In this document: positions 52,294-60,178 of the stretch, piece after piece
How positions within the stretch are numbered: position 1 is the first letter of the stretch
How the letters are laid out: each line of letters starts with the position of its first letter
Assembly (NCBI GenBank): GCA_037190665.1
Contig: JBBCJT010000136.1
Location: forward strand, 11,003 to 75,002
DNA length: 64,000 bases
Reading direction: 5' to 3'
Source: JBBCJT01 sp037190665
GTDB taxonomy: Bacteria; Pseudomonadota; Alphaproteobacteria; Acetobacterales; Acetobacteraceae
Made by a program: the position numbers and the translations under genes
Notes under the pieces: model-generated
Seen by the model: only the letters and a program-made list of their open reading frames with translations
Databases searched by the model: none
Told to the model about the DNA's origin: nothing

Positions 52294-53691
52294 TCACGGC
52301 CGCTGCAGCACGACTTCGATGCGCCGGTTCGCCTCCCGCCCGTCGGGCGTGGCGTTGGACGCGATCGGTTCCGCATCCGCCTTGCCTTCAAAGCGGATGC
52401 GGTCGGGGGACCGCAGCGTGTTGAGGATGATCTTCATCGCGGATTCGGCACGGGCGGCGGAAAGCTGGAAGTTGGACGGGAAGCGCACGGTGCGGATCGG
52501 CACGTTGTCGGAGTGGCCCTGCACCGTGACCTTGCCTTCCTCTTCCGCGAGCGCCGATCCGATGCGCTCCAGCAGCGGCACGAAGCGCGGTGAGACATCG
52601 GCGGAGCCGGAGCCGAACATGCCCGTGCCCCTGATGCGCACGACCGGCCGGCGCTCGTCGCCCACCACGGCGACCAGCCCCTGGTCGATCTCCGGCTTGA
52701 GGAAGGTGCGCAGCCGATCCAGCGTCGAGGGTTCCGGCGGCGCTTCGGGCGGCGGTGGAGGCGGTGGCGGCGGCGCGATCACGGGGGCGACACGCGCGAT
52801 CTGCGGCTGCGGATCGGGCGGCGCCTTGATCATCCGCTCGAACGCTGAATCCGAACTGTCGGCGAGCCCGCTGGACGCCCAGAACCAGATGCCGCCGACG
52901 CCGAGCAATGCCGCGACCACGCCCACCCAGGAAGGCACGCCCGCACGCGCGGGGCGGTAGGGGCGGGCGGCGCCGCGCCAGCGCGGCGACAGTTCCGGTT
53001 CGGCCGGCTTCGCCCGCTGCCGCGCGATGATCTGGTACAGATCCTCGCGCACCGCCTCGAGCTCGGTCGCGCCGCGCTGGGACAGCCGGTACTTGCCGAT
53101 CATCCCCAGCGACAGGCAGAGATACATCAGCTCGAGCACCGGCAGATACGTGCCGGGATTGCCCTTGAGCTTGTTCAGCAGGTCGAAGAAGCGTTCGCCC
53201 GACCGCACCTCGTTGTGGAAGGTGCTGATGAGCGAGCGTCCCGCCCAGGCGCCCTGGCTGCCCCAGGGCGTGGCGAGCACCACGTCGTCGAGGCTGGCGC
53301 ACAGCGCGTAGTGCGCGGGGCGGAGCTGTTCCATCGGCACGTCGGCGGCGCGGCAGGCCTGCTCGAACTGGCGCACCTCGCGCACCGCGCGCTCGCGCAG
53401 GTCGGCCGGATCGGGCTGGGAGGCCGTGTTGCGCAGCCGCGACAGCAGCGCGAGCAGCGGCGCCGCCGCCTGCACGATCGGGTTCACGCCGATGGCGGGC
53501 GCGCCTTCGGTGCCGTCCATGTTGGTGATCGGTGCGGCGGGGGCGGAGGCCGCGCGCGGGGGCGGCGGGGGTTCGGCGGGCGCGAAGCCGCCGCCGCTCG
53601 CGGGCGGTGGCGGTGCCGCCGGCCGCCGGCCACCGGGAGCGGGGCGGATGACGGTGCGGTCGGCGTCTTCCTCGAACGGGTTGTCGCTCAT
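52294..53691 (-). CDS. tssL: type VI secretion protein TssL with OmpA-like domain (DotU/IcmH)
   Basis: A 465-residue inner-membrane protein. A Pro-rich N-terminus (1-60), the DotU cytoplasmic domain (about 70-240, with ARPAHYALCASLDDVVLATPWG-like core), one membrane helix (WVGVVAALLGVGGIWFW), a poly-Pro periplasmic linker and a C-terminal OmpA peptidoglycan-binding domain (VTVQGHSDNVPIR, NFQLSAARAESA). The OmpA fusion means no separate TagL is needed to anchor the complex to the wall. Four-base overlap with tssK. Confidence 0.94.
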   Translation of the reverse strand: MSDNPFEEDADRTVIRPAPGGRRPAAPPPPASGGGFAPAEPPPPPRAASAPAAPITNMDGTEGAPAIGVNPIVQAAAPLLALLSRLRNTASQPDPADLRERAVREVRQFEQACRAADVPMEQLRPAHYALCASLDDVVLATPWGSQGAWAGRSLISTFHNEVRSGERFFDLLNKLKGNPGTYLPVLELMYLCLSLGMIGKYRLSQRGATELEAVREDLYQIIARQRAKPAEPELSPRWRGAARPYRPARAGVPSWVGVVAALLGVGGIWFWASSGLADSSDSAFERMIKAPPDPQPQIARVAPVIAPPPPPPPPPEAPPEPSTLDRLRTFLKPEIDQGLVAVVGDERRPVVRIRGTGMFGSGSADVSPRFVPLLERIGSALAEEEGKVTVQGHSDNVPIRTVRFPSNFQLSAARAESAMKIILNTLRSPDRIRFEGKADAEPIASNATPDGREANRRIEVVLQRP

Positions 53692-55031
53692 GTGGTGCCC
53701 CGGATCGCCCAGAGTTCCATGCGCAGGTTCGGGAACTCACCCGAGACGTGGATGCCGAACCCGCCGGAGGACTGCATCTGCTGCCAGTGCGGCGAGCCGC
53801 GATCGAGTTCGAAGTACACGGCCCCGGCGTGGAACGGGATCTGCCGCGGCGCGGTCGGCAGCGACCGCACCGAGATGCCGGGCACGGCGACGTTCACCAG
53901 CTCGCGGATCTGCTCCACCGCGCCGATCTTGACCTGGCTGGGGAACAGCCGGCGCAGGTTCTCGCCCGGCATGTCGGCATGCACGATCAGCACGAACTGG
54001 CTCGCGCGCAGGATGCCGCGATCGGTGATCGGGCCGACGCGCACGCCGTAGCGGCGTTCCTGCAGCGGGATCGCCACCGCCGCCTGGTCGATGACGGCGG
54101 AGAGGCTGCGCCGCAGGTCGGCGATCACGGGCGCGAAGCTGCGCTGCAGGTCGTCGTGGCGATAGGCCGGATACTGCGACGGCCGGCGCGACGCGTCAGT
54201 GAAAGTCGCGAACTCGCCGGCCATCTGCACCAGCGCCGAATACAGCGTCTCCGGATGCACGCCCGCGCCGTTGGCCCAGTGCAGCAGCAGCGGCTGCGCG
54301 CTGTTCAGCGTCTGCAGCATCAGGAAGTCGGTGATCTCCGCCACGCCGCGCGCGCCGGGCTGGGCGAGCCGTGCGGCCAGCGCCTCGGCGCGCTGGTTCA
54401 GCATGCCGGCAAGCTCGGTGATGAAGCCGGCCAGCGGCAGCGCGGCGGCGCAGTCGAGCGCGGGCGGGATGTAGCGGTCGTCCAGCGTGACGCGCTTGTC
54501 CGCGCCCACCTCCACCACGCGCGCGAGGCCGAGGCAGACGTAGCCCGAGCGGTCGTCGCTCTCGAGCATGTAGCGCAGCTTCAACCGCCCGATCTGGAGC
54601 GGCGCGGGCGTGGGGCTGCCGCTGTGCGTGTCGTATGCCTCGAACTCGGAGATGCCGAAGCGCGCCGCGCTCTGCTCGCCGTTGGTGCCGGCGGCGACTT
54701 CCACCGCGCCGGGCTGGCGCACCGGGGCCGCGAGGTAGACGATCACGTTGCGCGCGGTCTCCGGCAGTTCCAGCGGCGGCGGGTGATCGGTGTCGTGCGG
54801 GATGGCGAACGGGGTTCCATCCTCCAGCACGCCGGCGGCGGAGGCGACGGCGAAGCGGCCCGTCGCCAGCAGGTCGCGGTTGATCGCGCACTCCACCACG
54901 CCCCACGGATGCGGACGCAGATGCGCCACGCGCCCGTGCATCTGCCCGTCCAGCCAGCGATCCTGCTGCTGGAAGTGCTGTGCGCGGAGGAACATACCCT
55001 CCTGCCAGACGACCCGGTTGCTCCACGTCAT
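53688..55031 (-). CDS. tssK: type VI secretion baseplate protein TssK
   Basis: A 447-residue protein linking the baseplate to the TssJLM membrane complex. NRVVWQEGMFLRAQHFQQQDRW at the start and the three-domain length are diagnostic. Note that the other baseplate subunits (TssE, F, G) are not in this window. Confidence 0.94.
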   Translation of the reverse strand: MTWSNRVVWQEGMFLRAQHFQQQDRWLDGQMHGRVAHLRPHPWGVVECAINRDLLATGRFAVASAAGVLEDGTPFAIPHDTDHPPPLELPETARNVIVYLAAPVRQPGAVEVAAGTNGEQSAARFGISEFEAYDTHSGSPTPAPLQIGRLKLRYMLESDDRSGYVCLGLARVVEVGADKRVTLDDRYIPPALDCAAALPLAGFITELAGMLNQRAEALAARLAQPGARGVAEITDFLMLQTLNSAQPLLLHWANGAGVHPETLYSALVQMAGEFATFTDASRRPSQYPAYRHDDLQRSFAPVIADLRRSLSAVIDQAAVAIPLQERRYGVRVGPITDRGILRASQFVLIVHADMPGENLRRLFPSQVKIGAVEQIRELVNVAVPGISVRSLPTAPRQIPFHAGAVYFELDRGSPHWQQMQSSGGFGIHVSGEFPNLRMELWAIRGTT

Positions 55032-55078
55032 GCGGGGGTGCGCTTCCTCTCCGAAACCAACCTACGGTAGCAGGCCGG

Positions 55079-55528
55079 TCAGGCTTTCACGAGCGACAAC
55101 GTCGTGCCGTTCAGCGTCAGCCTCAGTTTCGTCAATCCGCTGTCGGCGATCGGCACCACGCCGCGCCATGTGCTGCGGTCGATGTCGCGGAACAGCGCCA
55201 CCGCGCCGATGAAGCGCACGGTCGGCGGCAGCTCGCGCGTGATGGTGCGCGCCTCGCCCGGGCCGATCACGAACTGCTCCGATCCCGCGCTGTCCGCGCC
55301 CAGCGTCGCGGCCTCGCGTTCGGTCAGCGCGAACACGTCCGCGCGCTCGAACTTCGCGGTCGCGGTCAGCTTGAAGATGCTGACGGCAACGGGCGCGCCG
55401 CGCCCGGCCGAATCCGGGTTCTGGTTGGCCGCGCCCGCCACCGCGATCTCCACCGAGGGCGGCGGCTTGGGGGCGGCACAATGCGCGAGCGCGAGTGCGG
55501 GCATGAACAGCAGCGGACGTCGGAGCAT
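55079..55528 (-). CDS. tssJ: type VI secretion outer-membrane lipoprotein TssJ
   Basis: A 149-residue lipoprotein. The leader ends in a lipobox ALAHCAAP, so Cys17 would be lipidated; the mature beta-sandwich contains NQNPDSAGRGAPVAVSIF, typical of TssJ, which binds the periplasmic end of TssM. Forty-seven bases separate it from tssK. Confidence 0.92.
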   Translation of the reverse strand: MLRRPLLFMPALALAHCAAPKPPPSVEIAVAGAANQNPDSAGRGAPVAVSIFKLTATAKFERADVFALTEREAATLGADSAGSEQFVIGPGEARTITRELPPTVRFIGAVALFRDIDRSTWRGVVPIADSGLTKLRLTLNGTTLSLVKA

Positions 55529-55551
55529 GGGGCTGGCTCCCTCCTGTGATG

Positions 55552-57210
55552 TCAGTCGCGCGGGCGGGATTTCGCCTCTGTCAGCGCCTGTTCATAGGCG
55601 CGGGCGAAGGCCTTGCCGAAGACGCTGTCGAAATCGTCGGTCAGCGCCGCCGTGACCTGCGCGTGCAGCGCCTCGTAGGCCTCGAAGGCGGAGGCCTGCT
55701 TCTGTCCGGGCAGCAGGCCGCCCTTGGCGCTGGCGAGCAGCGGCGCGGGGGCGAGCGTGTCCACCAGCGCGCGGATCGCCGACTGCATCGCCGCCATCGA
55801 GGCCAGCTCGTGCAGGCGGATGTCCTCCAGCGCGTCGGTCACCGCCTCGGGCGCATCCATCTCGGTGCGCCGCCCGGCGCCGAGCAGCGCGGCCACGGCA
55901 TCGTCGTCGCCGGCCGAGAACTTCAGCGGGTTGTTGCCGCGCGAGCGGATCATCGTCTGCTCGATGCGGAACTCGCCCTTGATCGAGGCGCGCGCGATCA
56001 GCGCCCGGCGCAGCCCGGCCACCAGCGCGCGGAAGGCCGCACCCAGCCGCTCCATGCGCTGGGCGGGATCGCCGATCTGCGCATCCGGCAGGCCCGCGCC
56101 GCGCAGGAAGGCGGCGAGCAGGTCGGACGGATCGGCCGGTGCCGCGGCCGGTGCCGCGCGGGCTGCCGCCTGCGGTGGAGGCGGCGGCGGGGGCGGCGTG
56201 GTGGTGCGGATCGGCGTCGGCGGTGGCGGCCGCGGGGCCGGCGTCTCCGCGGGCGCGGTCGAGCTGAAATCGAGCCAGTCGTCCGTGGCGGTCGACGGTG
56301 CGGCTTTCGCGGCGGGGCCGCCGGCGGGCGGGGCGGCGAGATCGCTCCAGTCGTCGTCCTGCGGGATCGGCGGCGTGGTCGGCATCGCGGGCGGTGCCGC
56401 GAAGGCCTGCGGTGTCGGCGGTGACGGTGCGGGCGGCGGCCTGCCGGTGGGCACCGCCATGCCGAAATCGTCGGGGATCGGCCCGGCCTTCGGCGGTTGC
56501 GCGACGGGCTCCGGCGCGAACGGATCGAAATCGTCCGGGATCGGCCCGGCGCCGAGGATCGCGCCACCCTGCGCCATCGGCCCGTGCGCGGGCGGCGGGC
56601 GGAAGGCGTCGCCGAAGGACGGCGTATGGTCCTCGTGCGTGGGGCCGGCGTAGTCCGGCGCCGGATCGGGGGCGAGCGGATCGAAATCCTCCGGCAATGC
56701 CGCGGACGGCAGGCCAGGCCCGCCCTGCGGCGGCTCGTCGAACGGGTTGCGCTGCGGCGGCGGCGCATGGTCCGCGAAGGGATCCAGCGAATAGGCGTCC
56801 GTGCTGCGCGGGGGCGCCGCGTAGCGGTGCGCGCCGTGATCGGCGGGGGCGGCGCCGAACGAGTCCATCGACCCCATGCCCATGCCGGTATCGGCTTCCA
56901 GCCGGATCTCGATCTCCCAGGCGCCGAGGCGCAGCCGGTCGCCCTCGCGCAGTTCTTGGCTCTGGTCGCGGCCGACCGGGTCGCTGTCCCGGTTCAGGAA
57001 CACGCCGTTGGTGGAGGTGTCGGTGACGTGCCAGGCGCCGCCATGGAAGCCGACGACGCAATGGCGCTTGGACAGCACGCGCTCCGGATCGGCGAGCACC
57101 CAGTCGTTCTCCGTCCCGCGGCCGATCGCGTACTCGCCGCCGGTCACGCGGCGCGTTTCCGGCGCGGCGCCGTCCGGGCAGCGCAGCACGGAAAGCACCA
57201 GCACGCTCAT
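55552..57210 (-). CDS. tagH: type VI secretion-associated FHA-domain protein TagH
   Basis: A 552-residue protein. The N-terminal FHA domain (about 20-105) shows YAIGRGTENDW, SKRHCVV and TDTSTNGVFLN, the phosphothreonine-binding set. A long Pro/Ala/Asp-rich disordered linker (~110-350) contains repeated FDPLAP/DDFDPFAPEP motifs, and the conserved TagH C-terminal domain covers ~360-552. FHA proteins control T6SS activation through threonine phosphorylation. Four-base overlap with the PAAR gene. Confidence 0.9.
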   Translation of the reverse strand: MSVLVLSVLRCPDGAAPETRRVTGGEYAIGRGTENDWVLADPERVLSKRHCVVGFHGGAWHVTDTSTNGVFLNRDSDPVGRDQSQELREGDRLRLGAWEIEIRLEADTGMGMGSMDSFGAAPADHGAHRYAAPPRSTDAYSLDPFADHAPPPQRNPFDEPPQGGPGLPSAALPEDFDPLAPDPAPDYAGPTHEDHTPSFGDAFRPPPAHGPMAQGGAILGAGPIPDDFDPFAPEPVAQPPKAGPIPDDFGMAVPTGRPPPAPSPPTPQAFAAPPAMPTTPPIPQDDDWSDLAAPPAGGPAAKAAPSTATDDWLDFSSTAPAETPAPRPPPPTPIRTTTPPPPPPPPQAAARAAPAAAPADPSDLLAAFLRGAGLPDAQIGDPAQRMERLGAAFRALVAGLRRALIARASIKGEFRIEQTMIRSRGNNPLKFSAGDDDAVAALLGAGRRTEMDAPEAVTDALEDIRLHELASMAAMQSAIRALVDTLAPAPLLASAKGGLLPGQKQASAFEAYEALHAQVTAALTDDFDSVFGKAFARAYEQALTEAKSRPRD

Positions 57211-57497
57211 CCGATCAGCACCAGCGGGTAGCCCATGACGATGGTGCCGCCATGCGCCGTCATGTCGCCCATCCGCGCGGCGGGCATGTTGCCGATCAGC
57301 ACCGTGAAGCTGCCGAGCACGATCACGTCGGGCGGCCCCACGCAGGTGGCCATGTCTGTGACACGCGCCGCCGGCATGCTGCCGATCAGCACGGTGGGGC
57401 AGCCGGGCGGCAGGATCGGGCCGCCGACATGCGGCACCACGCCCGTGACCATCGGGCAGACATGCATGTCGGCGACGCGCGCGGCGGGCATGCCCAT
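57207..57497 (-). CDS. PAAR-domain spike tip protein
   Basis: A 96-residue PAAR protein that caps the VgrG trimer. Three repeats of the PAAR type are seen: MPAARVADMHVC, MPAARVTDMATC and MPAARMGDMTAHGG, with His and Cys residues for the metal at the tip. It has no C-terminal toxin extension, so any effector is carried otherwise. Start 57497 is one base after the preceding stop; ATG 57491 is two codons further. Confidence 0.93.
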   Translation of the reverse strand: MGMPAARVADMHVCPMVTGVVPHVGGPILPPGCPTVLIGSMPAARVTDMATCVGPPDVIVLGSFTVLIGNMPAARMGDMTAHGGTIVMGYPLVLIG

Positions 57498-57498
57498 C

Positions 57499-58098
57499 TC
57501 AGTCGGCCTCCGGCGCCAGCCGCCCCGGTCCGCCGGCCGCGATCTCGCGCCCCGAGGCGAGGAAGTTCCGCAGCCTCGGTGTCGCCCGCTCCGGCTGCGT
57601 GCGCACCGAGGCGAGCGCGACCGCGCCGGCCACCGCCCGGCCGGCCAGGTGCGGCGCGGGCGGCACGGCGGGCTGTCCCGGCGGGGCCATCGAATCGCCC
57701 GACCAGAAGGCAGCCACCGCGGCCCAGCATTCGGGCGTGCCGAAGCCGGATTCCTGCGCATGCGCCATCGCCTCGCGGCGCAGTTCGTCGGTCTGGCGGC
57801 GCACCCAGTGTTCCGCCGCCTCCAGCGCCTTGATGTCGGCCTCCGGCGGGTCGGGCTGCGGGACGTGCCGCGCGCACATGCAGGCCCACCATACCGCCTC
57901 GCGCTTCGGCAGCGCCTGGGCGAGCAGCCGCGTCGCCTCGATCAGGAAGCCCGCGGCGATCAGCTCCTCCAGCGCCTCGGGGGCGGCGGTGCAGCGCGCG
58001 ACCGCGTCGCGCGCCTCGGGCGGCAGGTCGATCAGCCCGACGATGCCGGGGAGGTCGACACCCTGGATCTTGGCCAGTTCGGGAATGGTGGCGGACAT
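57499..58098 (-). CDS. T6SS-linked conserved hypothetical, cytoplasmic (DUF6931-like)
   Basis: A 199-residue, mostly helical protein without signal peptide. Helical segments LPPEARDAVARCTAAPEALEEL and EAVWWACMCARHVP are followed by a Pro-rich bend and a C-terminal LRNFLASGREIAAGG. It sits between vgrG and PAAR, exactly where VgrG/PAAR-loading adaptors usually lie. I associate it with the uncharacterised family DUF6931 from memory, not from a search. An adaptor or chaperone role is inference from position. Confidence 0.6.
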   Translation of the reverse strand: MSATIPELAKIQGVDLPGIVGLIDLPPEARDAVARCTAAPEALEELIAAGFLIEATRLLAQALPKREAVWWACMCARHVPQPDPPEADIKALEAAEHWVRRQTDELRREAMAHAQESGFGTPECWAAVAAFWSGDSMAPPGQPAVPPAPHLAGRAVAGAVALASVRTQPERATPRLRNFLASGREIAAGGPGRLAPEAD

Positions 58099-58108
58099 CG
58101 CGCGCGAC

Positions 58109-60052
58109 CTAGTTGATCATGGTGATGCCGCCCTTCAGCGTCAGCATCCCATCGCCCTTCACCTCGGTCATCAGACCCTTGACGGAGGTCTGCACCGTAC
58201 CCTCGATCTTGACCATCATACCCTTGATGGTCACGCCCATCTGGTCGATCTTGATGGAGCTGGACCCGACCTTCAGCTCGATCGCCTGCATCGCTTCCTG
58301 GCCGATCTTGCCCATCGCGGCCTTGGTCGTGATGTTGCCCATCGACGCCTTGACGTCGATGTTGCCGGTCTTGACCGTCAGCTTGTCGTTGCCCTGGCTC
58401 ACCTCGGTCGTGCGGTCGCCCTTGATCTTGAAGTCCTGCTTGCCGTCGATCTTGACGGTCTCGTCAACCTTCACCTCCTTGATGCGACAGTTCAGGATCT
58501 TCAGCGTCTGGTCGTTCTTGACCTCGACGAGCATGTCCTTCTGCGCACGGAAGTAGATCTTCTCGTCGCCGGCCTTGTCGTCAAACGACAGCTCGTTGAA
58601 ATCGTCGTCGCCCCCGCCGGGGGAGGATTTGGTCTTGATGCCGGTCTTGGTCTTCTGCGCCGGCTGCGCGAAGGGCGGCATGTTGGTGCCGTTGTAGAGC
58701 GCGCCGACCACCACGGGGCGGTCCGGATCGCCATCGAGGAAGGCGACCGCCACCTCCGATCCCACGCGCGGCAGGAAGAAGGCGCCGAAGCTCTTGTCGG
58801 CCCAGGGCTGGATCACCCGGATCCAGAGCGACGAATTCTCGTTCCTCTGGCCTTCGCGGTCCCAGGGGAACTGCACCTTGATGCGGCCGAACCCGTCATC
58901 GTCGGTGTAGATCTCCTCCCCGGACGGGCCGACCACCACCGCGGTCAGCAGCCCGGGCATCGGCGGCTTGCTGCGCACCGCGGGCTGGCGCCACGGCACG
59001 TCCGACTTGAAGGCCGCGAAGCTGTTCGCGTAGTCGGCTCGCCCGCCGCCGGCGCGCCAGCTCTCGTCGGTCGCGTGGTGCGACACGCGCTGCACGACCC
59101 AGGTGCCGGTGCCCTGCGGACTATCCAGGGTGAACTTGCCGCCCGGCACGAATCCGTCGTTCTGGCCCTCGCCCTCGACCAGCTTCGCCTGCGCCTCGGC
59201 CGCCTCCATGTGGATGCGTGACCGCCTGCGCCCCTCGCCCGCCTTGGTGTAGCCGCCGGGCCACTTGAAGACCTTCCGCTTGTCCTTGCCCGCGGCCGTG
59301 AGCGTGGTGACTTCCTGCTGTTCCAGCGTGTCGGACGGTGCCTTGAAGTCGTAGTCGCGCAGGACGACCTCGCCCGAGGCCGGGCGCCCCCGCTGCCGCC
59401 AGGACGACAGGTGCTCGCGGCTGTTGAGATCGGCCCGCAGCGACACCGTGCTCTCTGGAATCTCGGGGAAACCGGCGTTGCCGTTGCAGACGACCAGCGT
59501 GTGCGAGCCCTCGGCATGGGTGAAGAAGTAGTAGAGCCCTTCCTCCTCCATCAGGCGGTGCGCGAAATCGAGGTCGCTCTCGTTGAACTGGACCGTGTAT
59601 TCGCGCTCCGGCAGCGCATCGCCGTAGAGCTTGAACTGCACCGGCGCCACGCCGGTGTCGCCGAACAGCGCCTGCAGGATCTGCTGCGCGGTCATGTTCT
59701 GGAAGACGCGGCAATCCGACGTCTCCGACAGGAACCACAGCGAGGGGACGAACTCCATCGCGTAGAGCCGCCGGTCGCCCTCCACCAGCCCGCCGGCCGC
59801 GAAGCGGCTGCAGATGCCGTGGAAGTAGCGCGCCGGATAGCCCTTGCGCTGCACCCGCACCGACATCGCCGTGCCGACCACGGTCTGCGGGTCGATCGCC
59901 TTGTTGGTGGAGACCGCATCCACGCGAACGGAATACGGCTGGAAGATCGCCTCGTCCGCCGACAGCGAGACAGGCGTCAGCACCCCCGCCCCGAGCGACG
60001 TGGTCAGCTTCAGCAGACGCGGGTCCTGCGCGATATCCGCCGGGGCCGGCAA
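58109..60052 (-). CDS. tssI: type VI secretion spike protein VgrG (TssI)
   Basis: A 647-residue VgrG. N-terminal gp27-like domains (SFDLDFAHRL-type ESDLDFAHRLMEEEGLYYFF), the gp5 OB-fold (VVGPSGEEIYTDDDGFGRIKVQFPWDREG, then LWIRVIQPWAD) and a C-terminal beta-prism made of repeating alternate-hydrophobic strands (residues ~500-647). No C-terminal effector domain is present. It is the first gene of the operon; a strong promoter is not obvious but repeats occur upstream. Confidence 0.95.
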   Translation of the reverse strand: MPAPADIAQDPRLLKLTTSLGAGVLTPVSLSADEAIFQPYSVRVDAVSTNKAIDPQTVVGTAMSVRVQRKGYPARYFHGICSRFAAGGLVEGDRRLYAMEFVPSLWFLSETSDCRVFQNMTAQQILQALFGDTGVAPVQFKLYGDALPEREYTVQFNESDLDFAHRLMEEEGLYYFFTHAEGSHTLVVCNGNAGFPEIPESTVSLRADLNSREHLSSWRQRGRPASGEVVLRDYDFKAPSDTLEQQEVTTLTAAGKDKRKVFKWPGGYTKAGEGRRRSRIHMEAAEAQAKLVEGEGQNDGFVPGGKFTLDSPQGTGTWVVQRVSHHATDESWRAGGGRADYANSFAAFKSDVPWRQPAVRSKPPMPGLLTAVVVGPSGEEIYTDDDGFGRIKVQFPWDREGQRNENSSLWIRVIQPWADKSFGAFFLPRVGSEVAVAFLDGDPDRPVVVGALYNGTNMPPFAQPAQKTKTGIKTKSSPGGGDDDFNELSFDDKAGDEKIYFRAQKDMLVEVKNDQTLKILNCRIKEVKVDETVKIDGKQDFKIKGDRTTEVSQGNDKLTVKTGNIDVKASMGNITTKAAMGKIGQEAMQAIELKVGSSSIKIDQMGVTIKGMMVKIEGTVQTSVKGLMTEVKGDGMLTLKGGITMIN

Positions 60053-60141
60053 GCGACGCCTCCTCCGTTTGCGTGTGACACCATAACGGTGGCGCGCCGT
60101 CCCGCAAACGATCCGGCAACTTGCGCGTGAAATTGCTAACA

Positions 60142-60178
60142 GTCACGCACGCATTCACGCACGCGATATTCACGCGCC
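60142..60178. promoter_or_regulatory. direct repeats upstream of the T6SS operon
   Basis: Three copies of TCACGC (at about 60143, 60155 and 60170), two extended as TCACGCACGC, spaced 12 and 15 bases. They lie 91-126 bases upstream of vgrG, the last overlapping the stop of the hydantoinase gene. They could be activator half-sites. No clear -35/-10 was found in 60053-60141. Confidence 0.3.

Noticed and set aside
48756..58098. Long antisense frames (up to ~1100 codons) across the T6SS genes
   Set aside because: They mirror conserved tss genes on the opposite strand, are extremely Arg/His/Gly-rich and have no start signals.
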